Under the pieces are notes generated by a model. That model was not told the origin of the DNA, did no database searches, and worked only from the letters and a program-made list of their open reading frames with translations. This document shows, in pieces, positions 50,914 through 59,966 of a DNA stretch of 64,000 nucleotides (the stretch's first letter is position 1; the number at the start of each line of letters is the position of its first letter). This stretch comes from JAYODW01 sp038116745 (lineage in GTDB: Bacteria; Pseudomonadota; Gammaproteobacteria; Ga0077536), in NCBI GenBank assembly GCA_038116745.1, contig JAYODW010000010.1, forward strand, positions 47,369-111,368, written 5' to 3'. Both the position numbers and the translations under genes were made by a program.

Positions 50914-51975
50914 TCAGCTCCTGTAATGGCGCACGATCTCGCTGGCGAATTCAACGATGCTTTCTTCAACAAAGCCCCAGGGCGGCGAGACGACGATTTC
51001 CGTCAGCCCTGCCGCCTCCAGCGCATGGAGTCGTTCAAGGATCTCATCCCGAGAGCCCGTCAGACTGAGGGCGCGGATCGCCTCCGGCGTGATAAACCGG
51101 TCTTCGCCCGGATGCAGGCGGCGGGAGTGGGTGGCGTGCATCTCCGCCCAGCGGGCGTCCAGATAACTGACGTATTCGGGCGTAAGGAAGCGGGCAACGA
51201 ACGGCGGCACCTCGCGACCGGCGCGTGCCTGCTCGTAGGCGTAGTGCAGGGAGACCGCGATACGCGGGCCAACGCGCGAAAGCACCCGTGGGCTGTTGGT
51301 TGCCTCGCCCGGGTGCAGCACGCAGGAGATCCCGATGGTTGCCACGCGGTAATCCGCCGGGCGCCCGCCCTCGCGTAGCGCCCAGCCGCGCGCGACGCCG
51401 CTCAGGTCGGCTGCGAGCAGGTCCGGATCGAGCAGACTGAGGGAGAGCACGCCATCGCCGAGTTCTCCGGCAAGGGCCTGCGCGCGGGGGTGGGATGCCG
51501 CGACCACAACGGGGATCGGGTCGTCGATGTTGATGTACCCATTAGTAGTATCCATGAAGTGGATATCGGCGGCGTGGCCGCGCAGGCTGAACGGCACGGT
51601 CTGCCCGCGCAGCAGGCCCTGGCAGACTTCGACGGTCTCCCGGAAAGCCTTGATTGGGACAGGCGGCATGCCCATCGAGCGCCACGCGGTGTGACCGGCG
51701 CCGAGACCGAGTATGGTGCGCCCCGGCGCCAGCTGGTTCACGGTGGCAATGGCATGCGCAATGACCGGGGCGATCCGCGTGCCCGCGACGGTAATGCCGG
51801 TGGCGAGCTGGATCCGCCGCGTGTGGTGAGCCGCCAGGGTCAGGCACGCGTAGACATCCGATGTCAGCAGCTGCGAGTCGACCAGCCAGGCGCAGTCAAA
51901 ACCAACCTGCTCTGCGAGCAGAGCATGTCGCCAGGTGTTCTCAATATGAGACTGGAAGCCGACGCCGAATTTCAT
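50914..51975 (-). CDS. LLM class F420-dependent oxidoreductase
   Basis: This 353-residue luciferase-like enzyme begins MKFGVGFQSHIENTWRHALLAEQVGFDCAWLVDSQ. TRRIQLATGITVAGTRIAPVIAHAIATVNQLAPGR and LGLGAGHTAWRSMGMPP are typical of F420-dependent relatives such as methylenetetrahydromethanopterin reductase-like enzymes. The start at 51975 begins at the first barrel strand. It is the only minus-strand gene within the oxygenase island. Confidence 0.89.
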   Translation of the reverse strand: MKFGVGFQSHIENTWRHALLAEQVGFDCAWLVDSQLLTSDVYACLTLAAHHTRRIQLATGITVAGTRIAPVIAHAIATVNQLAPGRTILGLGAGHTAWRSMGMPPVPIKAFRETVEVCQGLLRGQTVPFSLRGHAADIHFMDTTNGYINIDDPIPVVVAASHPRAQALAGELGDGVLSLSLLDPDLLAADLSGVARGWALREGGRPADYRVATIGISCVLHPGEATNSPRVLSRVGPRIAVSLHYAYEQARAGREVPPFVARFLTPEYVSYLDARWAEMHATHSRRLHPGEDRFITPEAIRALSLTGSRDEILERLHALEAAGLTEIVVSPPWGFVEESIVEFASEIVRHYRS

Positions 51976-52130
51976 GCGGATGCTCCTATGAGGCACAGTA
52001 ACGGCAACATGCTACGCGCTTCGTCTGAGCTGAGGCTGACCAGTGGCTTTCGTGCCGGTCGGGCGCGGGCGAATGGGGCCGGCGGCCTGACGCGGTATGA
52101 GCGGGGCGAGATGGAAACAAGAAAAAGACC

Positions 52131-52805
52131 ATGAGTGGAACGGAGCAGACACACGAGGGCAGGGCACCACGGGTGCTCGTGATTGGTGCCAGCCGCGGGA
52201 TCGGGCTTGAGACCGTGCGCCTGGCGCTGGCGAGTGGCTACCGCGTGCGGGGCTTTTCACGTTCGGTCGGTGACGTGGCGCTGGATCATCCCCGGTTTGA
52301 AGCACATGCCGGCGACGCGCTTGAGGGACGTGACCTCCGCGCCGCGCTGGCTGGCGTCGACGCGGTTGTGCAGAGCCTCGGCGTCAGGGCCGGTCCACGC
52401 ATGGTGCTGCGCCGCACATATCTCTTTTCTGAAGCGACGGACGAGCTGGTGCGCGCCATGGGGGGTACGGGGGTGCGCCGTCTGATCACCGTTACCGGCT
52501 ACGGTGCGGGTGCCAGCTACGCGCACCTCAAATGTCACGAGCGCCTGCCGTTCCGTGCGGCGCTCGGGCGGGTCTATGACGACAAATCCCGGCAGGAAGC
52601 GGTGATTGAGCGCAGCAGCCTCGATTGGACCATCGTGCGCCCCGGGATCCTGCTGAACGGCAGCACGATTGGGCCCTACCGCGTGCTGGACAACCCCGCA
52701 GATTGGCGTCTGGGATGCCTGAACCGCGCTGAGGTTGCTGATTTCCTCGTGGCTCAGCTCAAGGACACGCGCTTCCTGCGGCGCGCCGTTACCCTGTGTC
52801 GCTGA
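52131..52805 (+). CDS. Atypical SDR / NAD(P)H-binding protein (NmrA-like)
   Basis: This 224-residue extended-type Rossmann protein has VLVIGASRGIGLETVRLALASGYRVRGFSRS at the N-terminus and the GDALEG and VRRLITVTGYGAG blocks of NAD(P)-binding domain 10 proteins. The C-terminal SSLDWTIVRPGILLNG is the standard family signature. It may act as a flavin or quinone reductase-like enzyme. It ends 28 bases before the carotenoid oxygenase gene on the same strand. Confidence 0.86.
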   Translation: MSGTEQTHEGRAPRVLVIGASRGIGLETVRLALASGYRVRGFSRSVGDVALDHPRFEAHAGDALEGRDLRAALAGVDAVVQSLGVRAGPRMVLRRTYLFSEATDELVRAMGGTGVRRLITVTGYGAGASYAHLKCHERLPFRAALGRVYDDKSRQEAVIERSSLDWTIVRPGILLNGSTIGPYRVLDNPADWRLGCLNRAEVADFLVAQLKDTRFLRRAVTLCR

Positions 52806-52833
52806 CGCGTCCAAAGTCACCGGAGAATTCAGC

Positions 52834-54201
52834 ATGAGCCAGACCGCAACCGCACGCCGTGTTGTCGCCTCTCCCTACCTGAGCGGCAATTATGCGCCGG
52901 TCAGCGAAGAGCGCACTGAGACCCGCCTTGAGGTCACAGGCGAGCTGCCCGGCGATCTGAACGGCAGCTACCTGCGCAACGGACCCAATCCTATCGGCAA
53001 GGTCAATCCGCGCCGGCACCACTGGTTCCTCGGCGACGGCATGATCCACGCGGTGCGTCTGGCTGAGGGGCAGGCGCTGGGCTACCGCAACCGCTGGGTG
53101 CGCAGCAGTAAAGTGCTCAAGCATCTCGGTGACGGCAACGCGGCGACGGCGCCGAAGTTCGGTCCCAACACGCACGTCATCAGCTACGCCGGGCGCCTGT
53201 GGGCGCTGGTAGAGGCCGGGTTCCCGCCCGTCGAGCTGGATGAGGACCTGAATACGCTCGGCATCAACCGTTTCTCCGATACGCTCAAAGGGGGCTACAC
53301 CGCGCATCCGAAGCTCGACCCGGTGACGGGTGAGCTGCACGCCGTTGGCTACTGGTGGCCCAAACGACGCGGCGCTGTGCAGTATTCACGCATCGGTACC
53401 GACGGGCGGGTGCGGGAGCAGCTGGATATTCCGGTGCCCGGCATGACCATGCTGCACGATATGGCTCTGACAGAGCGCTACATCGTGATTTTCGACCTGC
53501 CGGTGACGGTGCGTCTGCGCGCCCTGCTGCGGCGTCCGAGTTTTCCGTTTGCCTGGGATGAGAATTACGGCGCGCGGGTCGGCCTGCTGCCGCGTGGCGG
53601 GACTGCGGCAGACGTTATCTGGGTTGAGGTTGAGCCCGCCTACGTGTTCCATCCGATGAATGCCTACGACGACGCGGCGGGCAACGTGGTCATCGATGTG
53701 TGTCGCTATGCGCGCATGTTTGCGCGCGATCAGCGCGGCCCTTTCGGCGACAGTCGCCCGACCCTCGATCGCTGGGTACTGGATCCCGTCAATCGCCGGG
53801 CCAGTGAAACGCGGCTCGACGATCGTGCACAGGAGTTTCCACGCTGCGCGCCGGGCCGGGTGGGCAGGCCTTATCGGTACGGCTACACAGTGACCATCGG
53901 CGATGCCGGCTTCCCCGGACTGCTAAAGCATGATCTTCACACCGGCAGCGCCGAGCGTTTTTCCCACGGCGCGGCGGAGCACTGCGGGGAGCCTTATTTC
54001 GTGCCGCGCGCAGGCGCGACCAGCGAGGACGATGGTTACATCATGACCCTGGTCTATGACGATACCGTCGACCGCAGCGATCTGGTCGTTTGGGATGCCC
54101 GCGAGCCCGCGGCAGAGCCCCTGGCGCGCGTCCATCTGCCGGTGCGGGTGCCGCACGGCTTCCACGGCTGCTGGGCGCCGGCGGGCTGCGACGCGGTCTG
54201 A
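52834..54201 (+). CDS. Carotenoid oxygenase family protein
   Basis: This 455-residue seven-bladed beta-propeller iron enzyme cleaves carbon-carbon double bonds of carotenoids, apocarotenoids, stilbenes or lignin-derived compounds. The four iron-binding histidines lie in GGYTAHPKLD, TMLHDMALT, YVFHPMNAY and PHGFHGCW. NGSYLRNGPNP near the N-terminus is a signature. GGAG lies eight bases before the ATG at 52834. It belongs to the + strand oxygenase island. No carotenoid synthesis gene is nearby, so degradation of an external aromatic or terpenoid is more likely. Confidence 0.93.
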   Translation: MSQTATARRVVASPYLSGNYAPVSEERTETRLEVTGELPGDLNGSYLRNGPNPIGKVNPRRHHWFLGDGMIHAVRLAEGQALGYRNRWVRSSKVLKHLGDGNAATAPKFGPNTHVISYAGRLWALVEAGFPPVELDEDLNTLGINRFSDTLKGGYTAHPKLDPVTGELHAVGYWWPKRRGAVQYSRIGTDGRVREQLDIPVPGMTMLHDMALTERYIVIFDLPVTVRLRALLRRPSFPFAWDENYGARVGLLPRGGTAADVIWVEVEPAYVFHPMNAYDDAAGNVVIDVCRYARMFARDQRGPFGDSRPTLDRWVLDPVNRRASETRLDDRAQEFPRCAPGRVGRPYRYGYTVTIGDAGFPGLLKHDLHTGSAERFSHGAAEHCGEPYFVPRAGATSEDDGYIMTLVYDDTVDRSDLVVWDAREPAAEPLARVHLPVRVPHGFHGCWAPAGCDAV

Positions 54202-54419
54202 CTCCGGCGAGACGATTGGTGCGGGAGAGCCGGTGCGATCCGGTGTGCCGCGTGAGTTGCCGGTCGTCCGCCCGGGAAACGCCGTGGGACAGCGCCAGCC
54301 GCACGTTGGAAACCCCGGACGCTGTTCATAAAATGACGGCTCCCTGAATGCGACCCAGCGCCGGTCAGACAGGTCGGGCCTACCCGCGACCGCGCGCTGC
54401 CTCTGCCGGAGAATGCCCC

Positions 54420-56330
54420 ATGACTGCTGCCGCTCCCGCGCTTGATCGCGAGCTGATTGCTGACGGTGTTGCCACCGCCAATATCCCCACCCTGCTGATG
54501 GTGCTGTACCAGATGACCGGCGAACACCGCTGGCTGGAAGCGCCCTACCGCCCGAATCGCGCGACCGGACTCGGTGACAACGACAGCGGCGGTCTGCCGG
54601 AGGCGATCCAGGCCGAGATCCGCGAGGCGGCACGGGAAGCCATCATGGCGTGGGCGGCAGGACGTCCGCTTGCGATCCCCGAGCCGGCCCACGCAGAGCT
54701 GGTCGAAATGCTGAGCGTGGCCATGGGTGAGCCGGTCCCGCCCGAGTACGGTGCTTTCACCGAAAGCCTGCTGGGAGAGCGCGCACTGAATGACGAACCG
54801 ATCGACGTGCCCGAAGGCTTCCACGTCCTGGTGGTCGGTGCGGGCATGTCCGGGATCTGCGCCGGCGCCAATCTCGCTGCGGCCGGGGTGCCCTTCACCA
54901 TCCTGGAAAAAAACGCCGACATCGGCGGCGTATGGCTGGAGAACCATTACCCGGGCGCCGGGGTTGATACGCCGAACCACCTGTATGCGTTTTCCTTCGC
55001 CGTGCATGACTGGCCGGTGTATTTCGCGCTGCGCGACAACATTCATAAGTATCTGAGCACCGTGGCGGATCGCTTCAAGGTGCGCGACCACGTGCGCTTC
55101 GGCACCCGGGTGACGACCGCGCGCTACGACGAGGTGCGTCAGATCTGGCAGGTTCAGATTCAGGGTCCGGATGGAACCTCTGAGTTGCTCGAAGGTAACG
55201 TCCTGATCGGCGCCAGCGGGATTTTCAATCCGCCGGTGTGGCCGCAGATCCCCGGACTTGAGGATTTTGATGGCCCGGTCTTCCACACCGCCGAGTGGCG
55301 CGATGACGTCGACATCGACGGGCGTAAGGTTGCGATCATCGGTAACGGCGCGAGCTGCATGCAGACCGGGCCTGAGATCCAGCACCGGGTTGAGTCGCTG
55401 ACTATTTTTCAGCGCTCCCCGCACTGGGCGGCACCGTTCGAGCAGTTCCGCAGGGAAGTACCCGAAGCGATCCGTTATCTGCTGCGCGAGGTGCCAATCT
55501 ATCAGGCCTGGTATCGCGTGCGCCTCGGCTGGATGTTCAACGACCGGCTGCATGACTCGCTGCAGAAAGACCCTGACTGGGCGCATCCCGACCGCGCGCT
55601 CAACGCGACCAACGACGCGCATCGGGCGTTCTTTACTCACTACATCAAGTCTGAGCTCGGCGATCGCACCGACCTGCTGGACAAGGTGCTGCCGACCTAT
55701 CCGCCGTTCGGCAAGCGCATGCTGCTCGACAACGGCTGGTACCGCATGCTGCGCAACGAGCGGGTAAGTCTGGTCGATGACCGCGTGGCGCGGATTGAGC
55801 CACACGCCATCGTCACCGAAGACGGCACCACTTACGACGCCGATGTGCTGGTCATCGCGACCGGCTTCGACGTGCTGCGTTTCATCAACACCTACGAGGT
55901 CATCGGGCGCGACGGCCGATCGCTGCGCGAGGCCTGGGACGATGACAACGCGAGTGCTTATCTGGGTACCGTGGTGCCCGGCTTTCCCAACTTTTTCACC
56001 CTGTACGGGCCTAACCTCCAGCCCGGCCACGGGGGGTCTCTGGTGGTCGTGGTGGAGATGCAGGTCAACTACGTTATGGACATGATCCGCCGCATGGCAG
56101 CCGAGCAGATCGGTGCGGTCGATTGCCGGCGGGAAGTGCATGAAAGCTATATGCAGCGCGTGGACGATGCGCATACCCGCATGGTGTGGACGCATCCCGG
56201 GATGACAACCTACTACCGCAACGACCGCGGACGCATCGTCGTCAACTCACCGTTCCGTAATGTCGATTACTTTGAATGGACGCGGCAGGTGAACCTGGAA
56301 GACTACGAAACGGAGGCGCGCAGCGCCTGA
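54420..56330 (+). CDS. Baeyer-Villiger monooxygenase, 4-hydroxyacetophenone monooxygenase (HAPMO)-like
   Basis: This 636-residue FAD/NADPH monooxygenase inserts oxygen next to a ketone. The FAD motif VVGAGMSG is at residues 138-145, the Baeyer-Villiger fingerprint F-x-G-x3-H-x3-W is present as FDGPVFHTAEW, and the NADPH motif is IIGNGASCMQTG. A 135-residue N-terminal extension (NIPTLLMVLYQMTGEHRWLE, then GLPEAIQAEIREAA) is characteristic of the HAPMO group of about 640 residues. The ATG at 54420 gives this start. It sits between the carotenoid oxygenase and TauD genes. Confidence 0.93.
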   Translation: MTAAAPALDRELIADGVATANIPTLLMVLYQMTGEHRWLEAPYRPNRATGLGDNDSGGLPEAIQAEIREAAREAIMAWAAGRPLAIPEPAHAELVEMLSVAMGEPVPPEYGAFTESLLGERALNDEPIDVPEGFHVLVVGAGMSGICAGANLAAAGVPFTILEKNADIGGVWLENHYPGAGVDTPNHLYAFSFAVHDWPVYFALRDNIHKYLSTVADRFKVRDHVRFGTRVTTARYDEVRQIWQVQIQGPDGTSELLEGNVLIGASGIFNPPVWPQIPGLEDFDGPVFHTAEWRDDVDIDGRKVAIIGNGASCMQTGPEIQHRVESLTIFQRSPHWAAPFEQFRREVPEAIRYLLREVPIYQAWYRVRLGWMFNDRLHDSLQKDPDWAHPDRALNATNDAHRAFFTHYIKSELGDRTDLLDKVLPTYPPFGKRMLLDNGWYRMLRNERVSLVDDRVARIEPHAIVTEDGTTYDADVLVIATGFDVLRFINTYEVIGRDGRSLREAWDDDNASAYLGTVVPGFPNFFTLYGPNLQPGHGGSLVVVVEMQVNYVMDMIRRMAAEQIGAVDCRREVHESYMQRVDDAHTRMVWTHPGMTTYYRNDRGRIVVNSPFRNVDYFEWTRQVNLEDYETEARSA

Positions 56331-56400
56331 GCAGACCTGCAGGCAGCGCGCCTGCAGCTGCATTACACTGGCTGCAGACAGACTGTCAGGGGAGGCGGTC

Positions 56401-57291
56401 ATGGCCGGAGTAACGCTGGAAATCGAGCCGCTCGACGCCACGTTCGGCGCGCGGGTGTCCGGTCTGCGTCTGACGGCGCTCGATGACGAATCCTTCGCGG
56501 CGCTGTATGCCGCCTGGCTCGAGCATGCGCTGCTCATCTTCTCTGAGCAGTTTCTTTCGCACGATGCGCAGGTCGCCCTGGCGCGCCGCTTCGGCAAGCT
56601 TGAATTCGACATCGCGCCCTTGAGCAATGTGCGCAGCGACGGCACGGTGCGCGTCGATGACGACAGCGACGAGGTCATCAAGCTACTCAAAGGCAACATG
56701 GGCTGGCACCACGACAGTACCTATATGCCGCTGCAGGCCAAGGGCGCGGTATTTTCCGCCGAGGTCGTGCCCAGCAGCGGTGGCGAGACCGGTTTTGCGG
56801 ACATGCGCGCCGCTTACGAGGCGCTCGACGATTCCCAGCGTGCCCTGGTGGATACCCTGCGTGCCCATCACTCGCTGTACTACAGCCAGTCCCGGCTCGG
56901 CCATGAAGCGCAGCGTGGCACGCACGGCAAACACGTGCGTCAGGACGGGACCTATGTCGGCTATGGCTTCCATGACGGTCCGGTGTCGGTACGACCGCTG
57001 GTCAAAGCGCATCCTGAGACCGGACGTCGGAGCCTCGTGATCGGTCGCCATGCCTACGACATTGTCGGGATGAGCGCTGCTCAATCCGAGGCGCTGCTCG
57101 AAGAGCTGGCGGCCTTCGCCTGTCAGCCGCCGCGCGTTTACTACCACCAATGGCAGCCAGGCGATGTGGTCATCTGGGACAACCGTTGTCTCATGCACCG
57201 GGCAACGCCCTGGCCGATGCACGAAGCGCGGGTGATGTGGCATAGCCGCATTGCCGGCGATCCGATCACGGAAGCGGCTCTCACCGCCTGA
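56401..57291 (+). CDS. TauD/TfdA family Fe(II)/2-oxoglutarate dioxygenase
   Basis: This 296-residue dioxygenase has the iron motif His103-x-Asp105 in MGWHHDSTY, a distal His in DNRCLMHRATPW and the 2OG-binding Arg in EARVMWHSRI. N-terminal LEIEPLDATFGARVSGLRL is the usual TauD start. Relatives act on taurine, 2,4-D, alkyl sulfates or steroidal side chains. GGGGAGG is about six bases before the ATG. It is 70 bases after the monooxygenase gene and 30 bases before the PhyH gene. Confidence 0.92.
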   Translation: MAGVTLEIEPLDATFGARVSGLRLTALDDESFAALYAAWLEHALLIFSEQFLSHDAQVALARRFGKLEFDIAPLSNVRSDGTVRVDDDSDEVIKLLKGNMGWHHDSTYMPLQAKGAVFSAEVVPSSGGETGFADMRAAYEALDDSQRALVDTLRAHHSLYYSQSRLGHEAQRGTHGKHVRQDGTYVGYGFHDGPVSVRPLVKAHPETGRRSLVIGRHAYDIVGMSAAQSEALLEELAAFACQPPRVYYHQWQPGDVVIWDNRCLMHRATPWPMHEARVMWHSRIAGDPITEAALTA

Positions 57292-57321
57292 GCGCCGGCG
57301 TTACACCGAAAGGACACTTTA

Positions 57322-58212
57322 ATGAGCGTGATTCTTGACCCTGCTGAGGCGCAGCGTTACCGCGAGGACGGGGTGATCTGCCTGCGCGGCGTGCTGGACC
57401 GTGCGACTCTTGACGCGCTCGAAGCCTGTTACGAGTGGAGCCTTGCGCATCCGACGCCGTCGGCCAGTCGTTTTGATATTGCGGCGGGAACGACCTTTTA
57501 CCAGGACCTGTGCAATCCCGCGGCTGCGGCGGCCTACCGCGAGGTGCTGTGTGAGTCCCCGGTGGCTGATGTGATCGCGCAGCTGTGGGGCAGCGACGAA
57601 GTGTGGTTCCTCTACGAACAGGTCTTCGTTAAGGAGGGCGGGGACGTGCGGCGCACGCCATGGCATCAGGATGCCCCGTATCTCGCGCTGGATGGCGAGC
57701 AGATTGCGGTGATGTGGATCAATTTTCTGCCGGTACCGGCGACGAGCTCGCTGGAATTTGTCCGCGGGTCGCATCGCGGCACGCTGTACGACGGTTCGGC
57801 GTTCGATCCGAACGACGACACCGTGCCGGTGTTCGGACATGGTCTGCCGCGTCTGCCGGATATCGAGGCCCAGCGGCAGGACTGGGACATCGTCAGCTGG
57901 GGCGTTGAGCCGGGTGACATCGTCATCTTTCATCCGGCCATGCTGCATGGCGGCGCCCCGACCGCCGTCGGTGAGCGGCGTCGGACCTTGTCTCTGCGCT
58001 TTTTCGGTGCCGACGCGGTCTATGCTGAACGCCCCGAGCCCGCGCCGGCACCGCTGGTTGATGGCCTGCACGACACGCTCAGCGCGGGACAGCCGTTCCG
58101 CCACCGCGCTTTTCCGCAGCTGCGTCCCGCACCGCAGGGTTTTGAAACCGTGCCGGGCGCGTTCAGCGGTGAGGCGATGACCATCCGCACGCGGGCCACC
58201 ACGGCAAACTGA
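57322..58212 (+). CDS. Phytanoyl-CoA dioxygenase (PhyH) family protein
   Basis: This 296-residue Fe(II)/2OG oxygenase of the PhyH family has the HxD motif as His115-x-Asp117 in TPWHQDAPYL. VIFHPAMLHGGAPT supplies the distal His, and RRTLSLRFFG the 2OG Arg. AAAGGA lies upstream of the ATG. Together with the TauD-type gene it gives two different 2OG oxygenases in succession, suggesting consecutive hydroxylations of one substrate. Confidence 0.9.
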   Translation: MSVILDPAEAQRYREDGVICLRGVLDRATLDALEACYEWSLAHPTPSASRFDIAAGTTFYQDLCNPAAAAAYREVLCESPVADVIAQLWGSDEVWFLYEQVFVKEGGDVRRTPWHQDAPYLALDGEQIAVMWINFLPVPATSSLEFVRGSHRGTLYDGSAFDPNDDTVPVFGHGLPRLPDIEAQRQDWDIVSWGVEPGDIVIFHPAMLHGGAPTAVGERRRTLSLRFFGADAVYAERPEPAPAPLVDGLHDTLSAGQPFRHRAFPQLRPAPQGFETVPGAFSGEAMTIRTRATTAN

Positions 58213-58319
58213 AAACCCACCCTGGTCAGCGACCTCCGGCAAGGTGATCCGGTCTGGTTGCGGATTGCTGATTGCGCGGCGTCACCGCTTGAACCATAAA
58301 GGCAAGGCACTGCGTCCGA

Positions 58320-59966
58320 ATGCTTGAAGTCCCTGTTGTCATAGCCGGCGCCGGACCGGTGGGCGCGACTCTCGCGCTGGATCTGGCAGTTAACGGCGTC
58401 GAGTCGCTGCTCCTGGAAGAGCGACACGACTTCCCGCCGAATCCCAAGTGCAATACCACCAACGCGCGCTCGATGGAGCACTTCCGTCGGCTTGGTTGTG
58501 CCGATGAGATCCGGCGCAGCGGTCTGCCGCTGGCGCACGCGACGGATGTTGTCTACGTCACCCGCTGGACCGGCCACGAGCTGACCCGCTATCGCCTGCG
58601 CAGCAGCGCCGAGGTCATTAACCGCACCGCAATTGGCGCCATAGATGAGTACTGGCCCACACCGGAGCCGCAGCACCGTGTCTCTCAGCTCTACATGGAG
58701 CCGGTGCTGCGTGAGCGCCTGCACGGCCTCTCTGCCTGCGATCTGCGCACGGGTTGGCGCTTTGCGGGCTTCAGCCAGGATGCGGAAGGTGTGACCTGTC
58801 AGGTCACGGAACTCGCCAGCGGCCGCGAGCAGACCGTGCGGGCGCGCTATCTGGTGTCCTGCGAAGGCGGACACAGCCAGATCCGCCGCGCGATCGGCGC
58901 GCGGCTCGAGGGGCGCGAATGCATCTCCCAGTTCTGCACTACCTATTTCCGCAGCCCGCAGCTGAGGCAGCTGTGGCCGCACGCGCCGGCATGGATGCAC
59001 CGTATCTATAACCGCGAGGGTGAGAGCCACGTGCTCGCTATCGACGGTGAGTCGCTGTGGCTGCATCACTCGATTCTTCCGCCCGATGCCGATCTGGCCG
59101 GGCACGACCACGTGCCGGCGATCCGCGCGGCTATCGGCTGCGACTTCGATTACGAGATCCTGGGGCAGGAGCGCTGGATCGCGCGCGCTATGGTGGTCGA
59201 TCGCTACCGGGATCGGCGCGTGTTTCTGGCCGGCGATGCGGCGCATATCTGGATTCCGATGGGCGGTTTCGGCATGAATGCCGGGGTCGAGGACGCCGTC
59301 AATCTGGCGTGGAAGCTGCGCGCGACCCTGGAGGGCTGGGGCGGGCCGCAGCTGCTCGACAGCTATGAAGCAGAGCGACGTGCGATCGGTCAGCTGGTGG
59401 CGGGGTCGGCCGCGCAGATCTTCGCTGATCTGTATCAGATCCCGGTCGACGCCCCTGGTTTTGAAGCGAGCGATGATGCGGCCTGCGCCTTACGCGCCGG
59501 GATCGGGCAGCACATCACCGCACGCAACCAGTCCGAGTTTGACAGCATCGGCATGCAGCTCGGCACCAGCTACGACAGTTCGCCGGTAGTGTGCTACGAC
59601 GGCGCTGCGGGGCCGGCCTTTGCGCTGGATCAGTACCAGGAGTCGTCACGTCCCGGGGTGCGCGCGCCCCACCTGTGGCGTGCGGATGGCAGGGCGCTGT
59701 ATGACGTTCTGGGCAACGGTTATTCCCTGCTGCGGCTAGGGACCGACGCGCCAGCGGCGAGTGCTCTCGTAGCAGCCTTCGCCGGGCGCGGGGTGCCGCT
59801 CACGGTATGCGAGGTCCCTGAGCCTGAGGCAACCGGGAAATACGAGGGCTGGCCGCTGGTCCTGGTGCGCCCGGATCAACATATCGCCTGGCGCGGTTGT
59901 CAGGACCCGGTAGATGCAGCTGCAGTAGCGGCCAGGCTGAGCGGACATGAGGAGGTCGGCAGGTGA
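58320..59966 (+). CDS. FAD-dependent aromatic hydroxylase (PHBH/MhpA-like)
   Basis: This 548-residue flavoprotein monooxygenase has VVIAGAGPVGATLALDLAVNGV (FAD ADP-binding motif, residues 5-26), the DG motif region CEGGHSQIRRAIGA, and FLAGDAAHIWIPMGGFGMNAGVEDAVNLAWKL, the GD motif for flavin ribityl binding. The C-terminal thioredoxin-like domain typical of phenol and MhpA-type hydroxylases is present (from about residue 440). Its last bases overlap the hyuA start by four bases, so hydroxylase and hydantoinase genes are translationally coupled. Confidence 0.92.
   Translation: MLEVPVVIAGAGPVGATLALDLAVNGVESLLLEERHDFPPNPKCNTTNARSMEHFRRLGCADEIRRSGLPLAHATDVVYVTRWTGHELTRYRLRSSAEVINRTAIGAIDEYWPTPEPQHRVSQLYMEPVLRERLHGLSACDLRTGWRFAGFSQDAEGVTCQVTELASGREQTVRARYLVSCEGGHSQIRRAIGARLEGRECISQFCTTYFRSPQLRQLWPHAPAWMHRIYNREGESHVLAIDGESLWLHHSILPPDADLAGHDHVPAIRAAIGCDFDYEILGQERWIARAMVVDRYRDRRVFLAGDAAHIWIPMGGFGMNAGVEDAVNLAWKLRATLEGWGGPQLLDSYEAERRAIGQLVAGSAAQIFADLYQIPVDAPGFEASDDAACALRAGIGQHITARNQSEFDSIGMQLGTSYDSSPVVCYDGAAGPAFALDQYQESSRPGVRAPHLWRADGRALYDVLGNGYSLLRLGTDAPAASALVAAFAGRGVPLTVCEVPEPEATGKYEGWPLVLVRPDQHIAWRGCQDPVDAAAVAARLSGHEEVGR

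Noticed and set aside
54054..56195. Very long open frame (713 codons) on the minus strand opposite the Baeyer-Villiger monooxygenase gene
   Set aside because: It is a shadow caused by high GC content. The encoded sequence shows no family motifs, while the plus-strand product has complete FAD, NADPH and fingerprint motifs.
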